Under the pieces are notes generated by a model. It saw only the letters and a list, made by a program, of their open reading frames with translations, did not search any database and was not told where the DNA came from. A program made the position numbers and the translations under genes. Positions 31,937 to 32,344 of a stretch of 32,344 nt of DNA are shown piece after piece (position 1 is the first letter of the stretch; the number at the start of each line of letters is the position of its first letter). The DNA is from an uncultured Bacteroidales bacterium (GTDB lineage: Bacteria; Bacteroidota; Bacteroidia; Bacteroidales; UBA932): NCBI GenBank assembly GCA_900319405.1, contig ONOH01000035.1, forward strand, positions 1 through 32,344, in the 5' to 3' direction.

Positions 31937-31957
31937 TTTGCGGAGAGACCGAGATTC
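31937..31957 (-). repeat. Displaced 3' fragment of tRNA-Ser (att-like direct repeat)
   Basis: A 21-nt exact copy of 32136-32156. It covers the 3' acceptor strand and T-arm of tRNA-Ser plus four flanking bases, 199 nt away and in the same orientation as the intact gene. Only the 3' tip is present, so it is not a tRNA gene. Confidence 0.85.
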
Positions 31958-32010
31958 CGCTGCGCTACGCTTGCGCTATCTCGATGCGCTCCCGCGGGGC
32001 CGCTTAAATG

Positions 32011-32132
32011 AGGAATGGCATACGGTCACTGCGTTCCCTCTGTGCTTTTCCGCTGTCCAACCCTTACGAAAACAAGTTTTCGACGGGCCGGCCATCAAAA
32101 AAGCACCGCAGCTGCGCTGCGATGCCATTCCT
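32011..32132. repeat. Gene-free segment bounded by an 11-bp inverted repeat
   Basis: AGGAATGGCAT at 32011-32021 and its complement at 32122-32132 enclose about 120 nt between the two tRNA-Ser 3' copies. Inside is a perfect 7-bp hairpin CGAAAAC/GTTTTCG. I see no credible gene in 31913-32139; short open frames there have no supporting start or composition. Confidence 0.5.
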
Positions 32133-32139
32133 TGATTTG

Positions 32140-32227
32140 CGGAGAGACCGAGATTCGAACTCGGGATACCCTTTTGGAGTATACACGCTTTCCAGGCGTG
32201 CCTCTTAAGCCACTCGAGCATCTCTCC
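32140..32227 (-). tRNA. tRNA-Ser (anticodon GGA)
   Basis: An 88-nt class II tRNA with a long variable arm, read on minus: acceptor GGAGAGA (32227-32221) pairs with TCTCTCC (32147-32141), discriminator G at 32140. The anticodon stem/loop CACGC-CTGGAAA-GCGTG gives anticodon GGA, decoding UCC/UCU. The variable arm (ATACTCC...GGGTAT) and the T-loop GGGTTCGAATC are intact. CCA is not encoded. Confidence 0.95.
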
Positions 32228-32254
32228 AAGCTTAAGTCCCGAAAAACGGGATTG

Positions 32255-32285
32255 CAAATATAGGAACTTTTTTCAGGTATGCAAA
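32255..32285 (-). promoter_or_regulatory. tRNA-Ser promoter
   Basis: On minus, TTTG (32285-32282) and TATATTTG (32262-32255) are 19 nt apart, a full Bacteroidota -33/-7 pair. A small TCCCG/CGGGA hairpin lies between the expected start (about 32249) and the mature tRNA. The -33 box is immediately downstream of the stop of the upstream partial gene. Confidence 0.75.
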
Positions 32286-32291
32286 AAAATC

Positions 32292-32344
32292 TTAATGGGC
32301 CAGGCAGCTGTCCATCAGCTTCTCCAGGGCGGGCTTGTCCAGGT
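32292..32344 (-). CDS. 3' end of an unidentified minus-strand gene (partial)
   Basis: The last 17 visible codons read LDKPALEKLMDSCLAH and end in TAA (32294-32292); the rest lies past the window edge. A coding-like composition and an amphipathic helix make it a likely real C terminus, but too little is visible to name the product. It is upstream of and co-directional with tRNA-Ser. Confidence 0.45.
   Translation of the reverse strand, partial: LDKPALEKLMDSCLAH

Noticed and set aside
31937-31957. Second tRNA gene
   Set aside because: Only the 3' acceptor and T-arm side is present; no anticodon arm or 5' acceptor strand can be found upstream.
31914-32135. Small open frames in the tRNA-Ser downstream region
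   Set aside because: They cross the tRNA fragment and the inverted repeats, have no start signals and no similarity that I recognise.

Overview
The window looks like a chromosome segment of a GC-rich member of the order Bacteroidales (phylum Bacteroidota), probably an Alistipes/Rikenellaceae-like or related uncultured gut lineage. The evidence is the repeated -7 promoter motif TAnnTTTG, a fimbrillin-type surface protein, an Oar-like TonB-dependent receptor with a carboxypeptidase-regulatory-like domain, a stand-alone TrpB2, and abundant lipoproteins. The family-level guess is inference. Most of the window is core chromosome.

Layout. 1-2935: 3' part of a very large fimbrillin-like surface protein (start outside the window). 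2936-3110: a short interspersed repeat and a remnant of a PD-(D/E)XK transposase. 3098-5774 (-): operon of a coiled-coil membrane protein, hemW, a small membrane protein and a DUF2007 protein, fired from a perfect 20-bp palindrome that also carries the promoter of the divergent pepP (5835-7631). 7644-8702 (-): pyrH and a YtxH-domain gene. 8802-9527 (+): sdhC without sdhA/sdhB. 9581-11122 (+): Trp-codon leader peptide, attenuator and trpB2. 11211-17006 (-): alaS, an LptF/LptG-Fmt fusion and thiN. 17143-18959 (+): two tandem LytM/M23 peptidase-like genes. 18959-19140: MITE-like inverted-repeat element. 19139-19594 (-) smpB, divergent from miaA (19634-20467). 20634-22053: SAM-II-type riboswitch and metK. 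22200-25499: Oar-like TonB receptor. 25652-31849: run of exported proteins (DNA/RNA non-specific endonuclease, EEP-family hydrolase, beta-barrel-like protein, M3 dipeptidyl carboxypeptidase). 31850-32344: terminator, displaced tRNA-Ser 3' fragment, intact tRNA-Ser(GGA), and the 3' tip of a minus-strand gene.

The most interesting material lies between and inside the housekeeping genes. (1) A short interspersed repeat (GTCATTCTGAG...AGCGAAGAATCT) occurs at least six times. Two copies are inside coding genes (fmt and miaA), in sense orientation and in the same reading phase, adding an 'HSERSEES'-like peptide to each enzyme. (2) LptF/LptG and Fmt are joined in one open frame. (3) A second repeat, a double hairpin, follows both trpB2 and miaA. 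(4) Two cis-regulatory leaders can be read mechanistically: a two-state Trp attenuator and a SAM-II aptamer followed by a terminator-like hairpin. (5) A 21-nt duplication of the tRNA-Ser 3' end resembles the scar of an integrative element.
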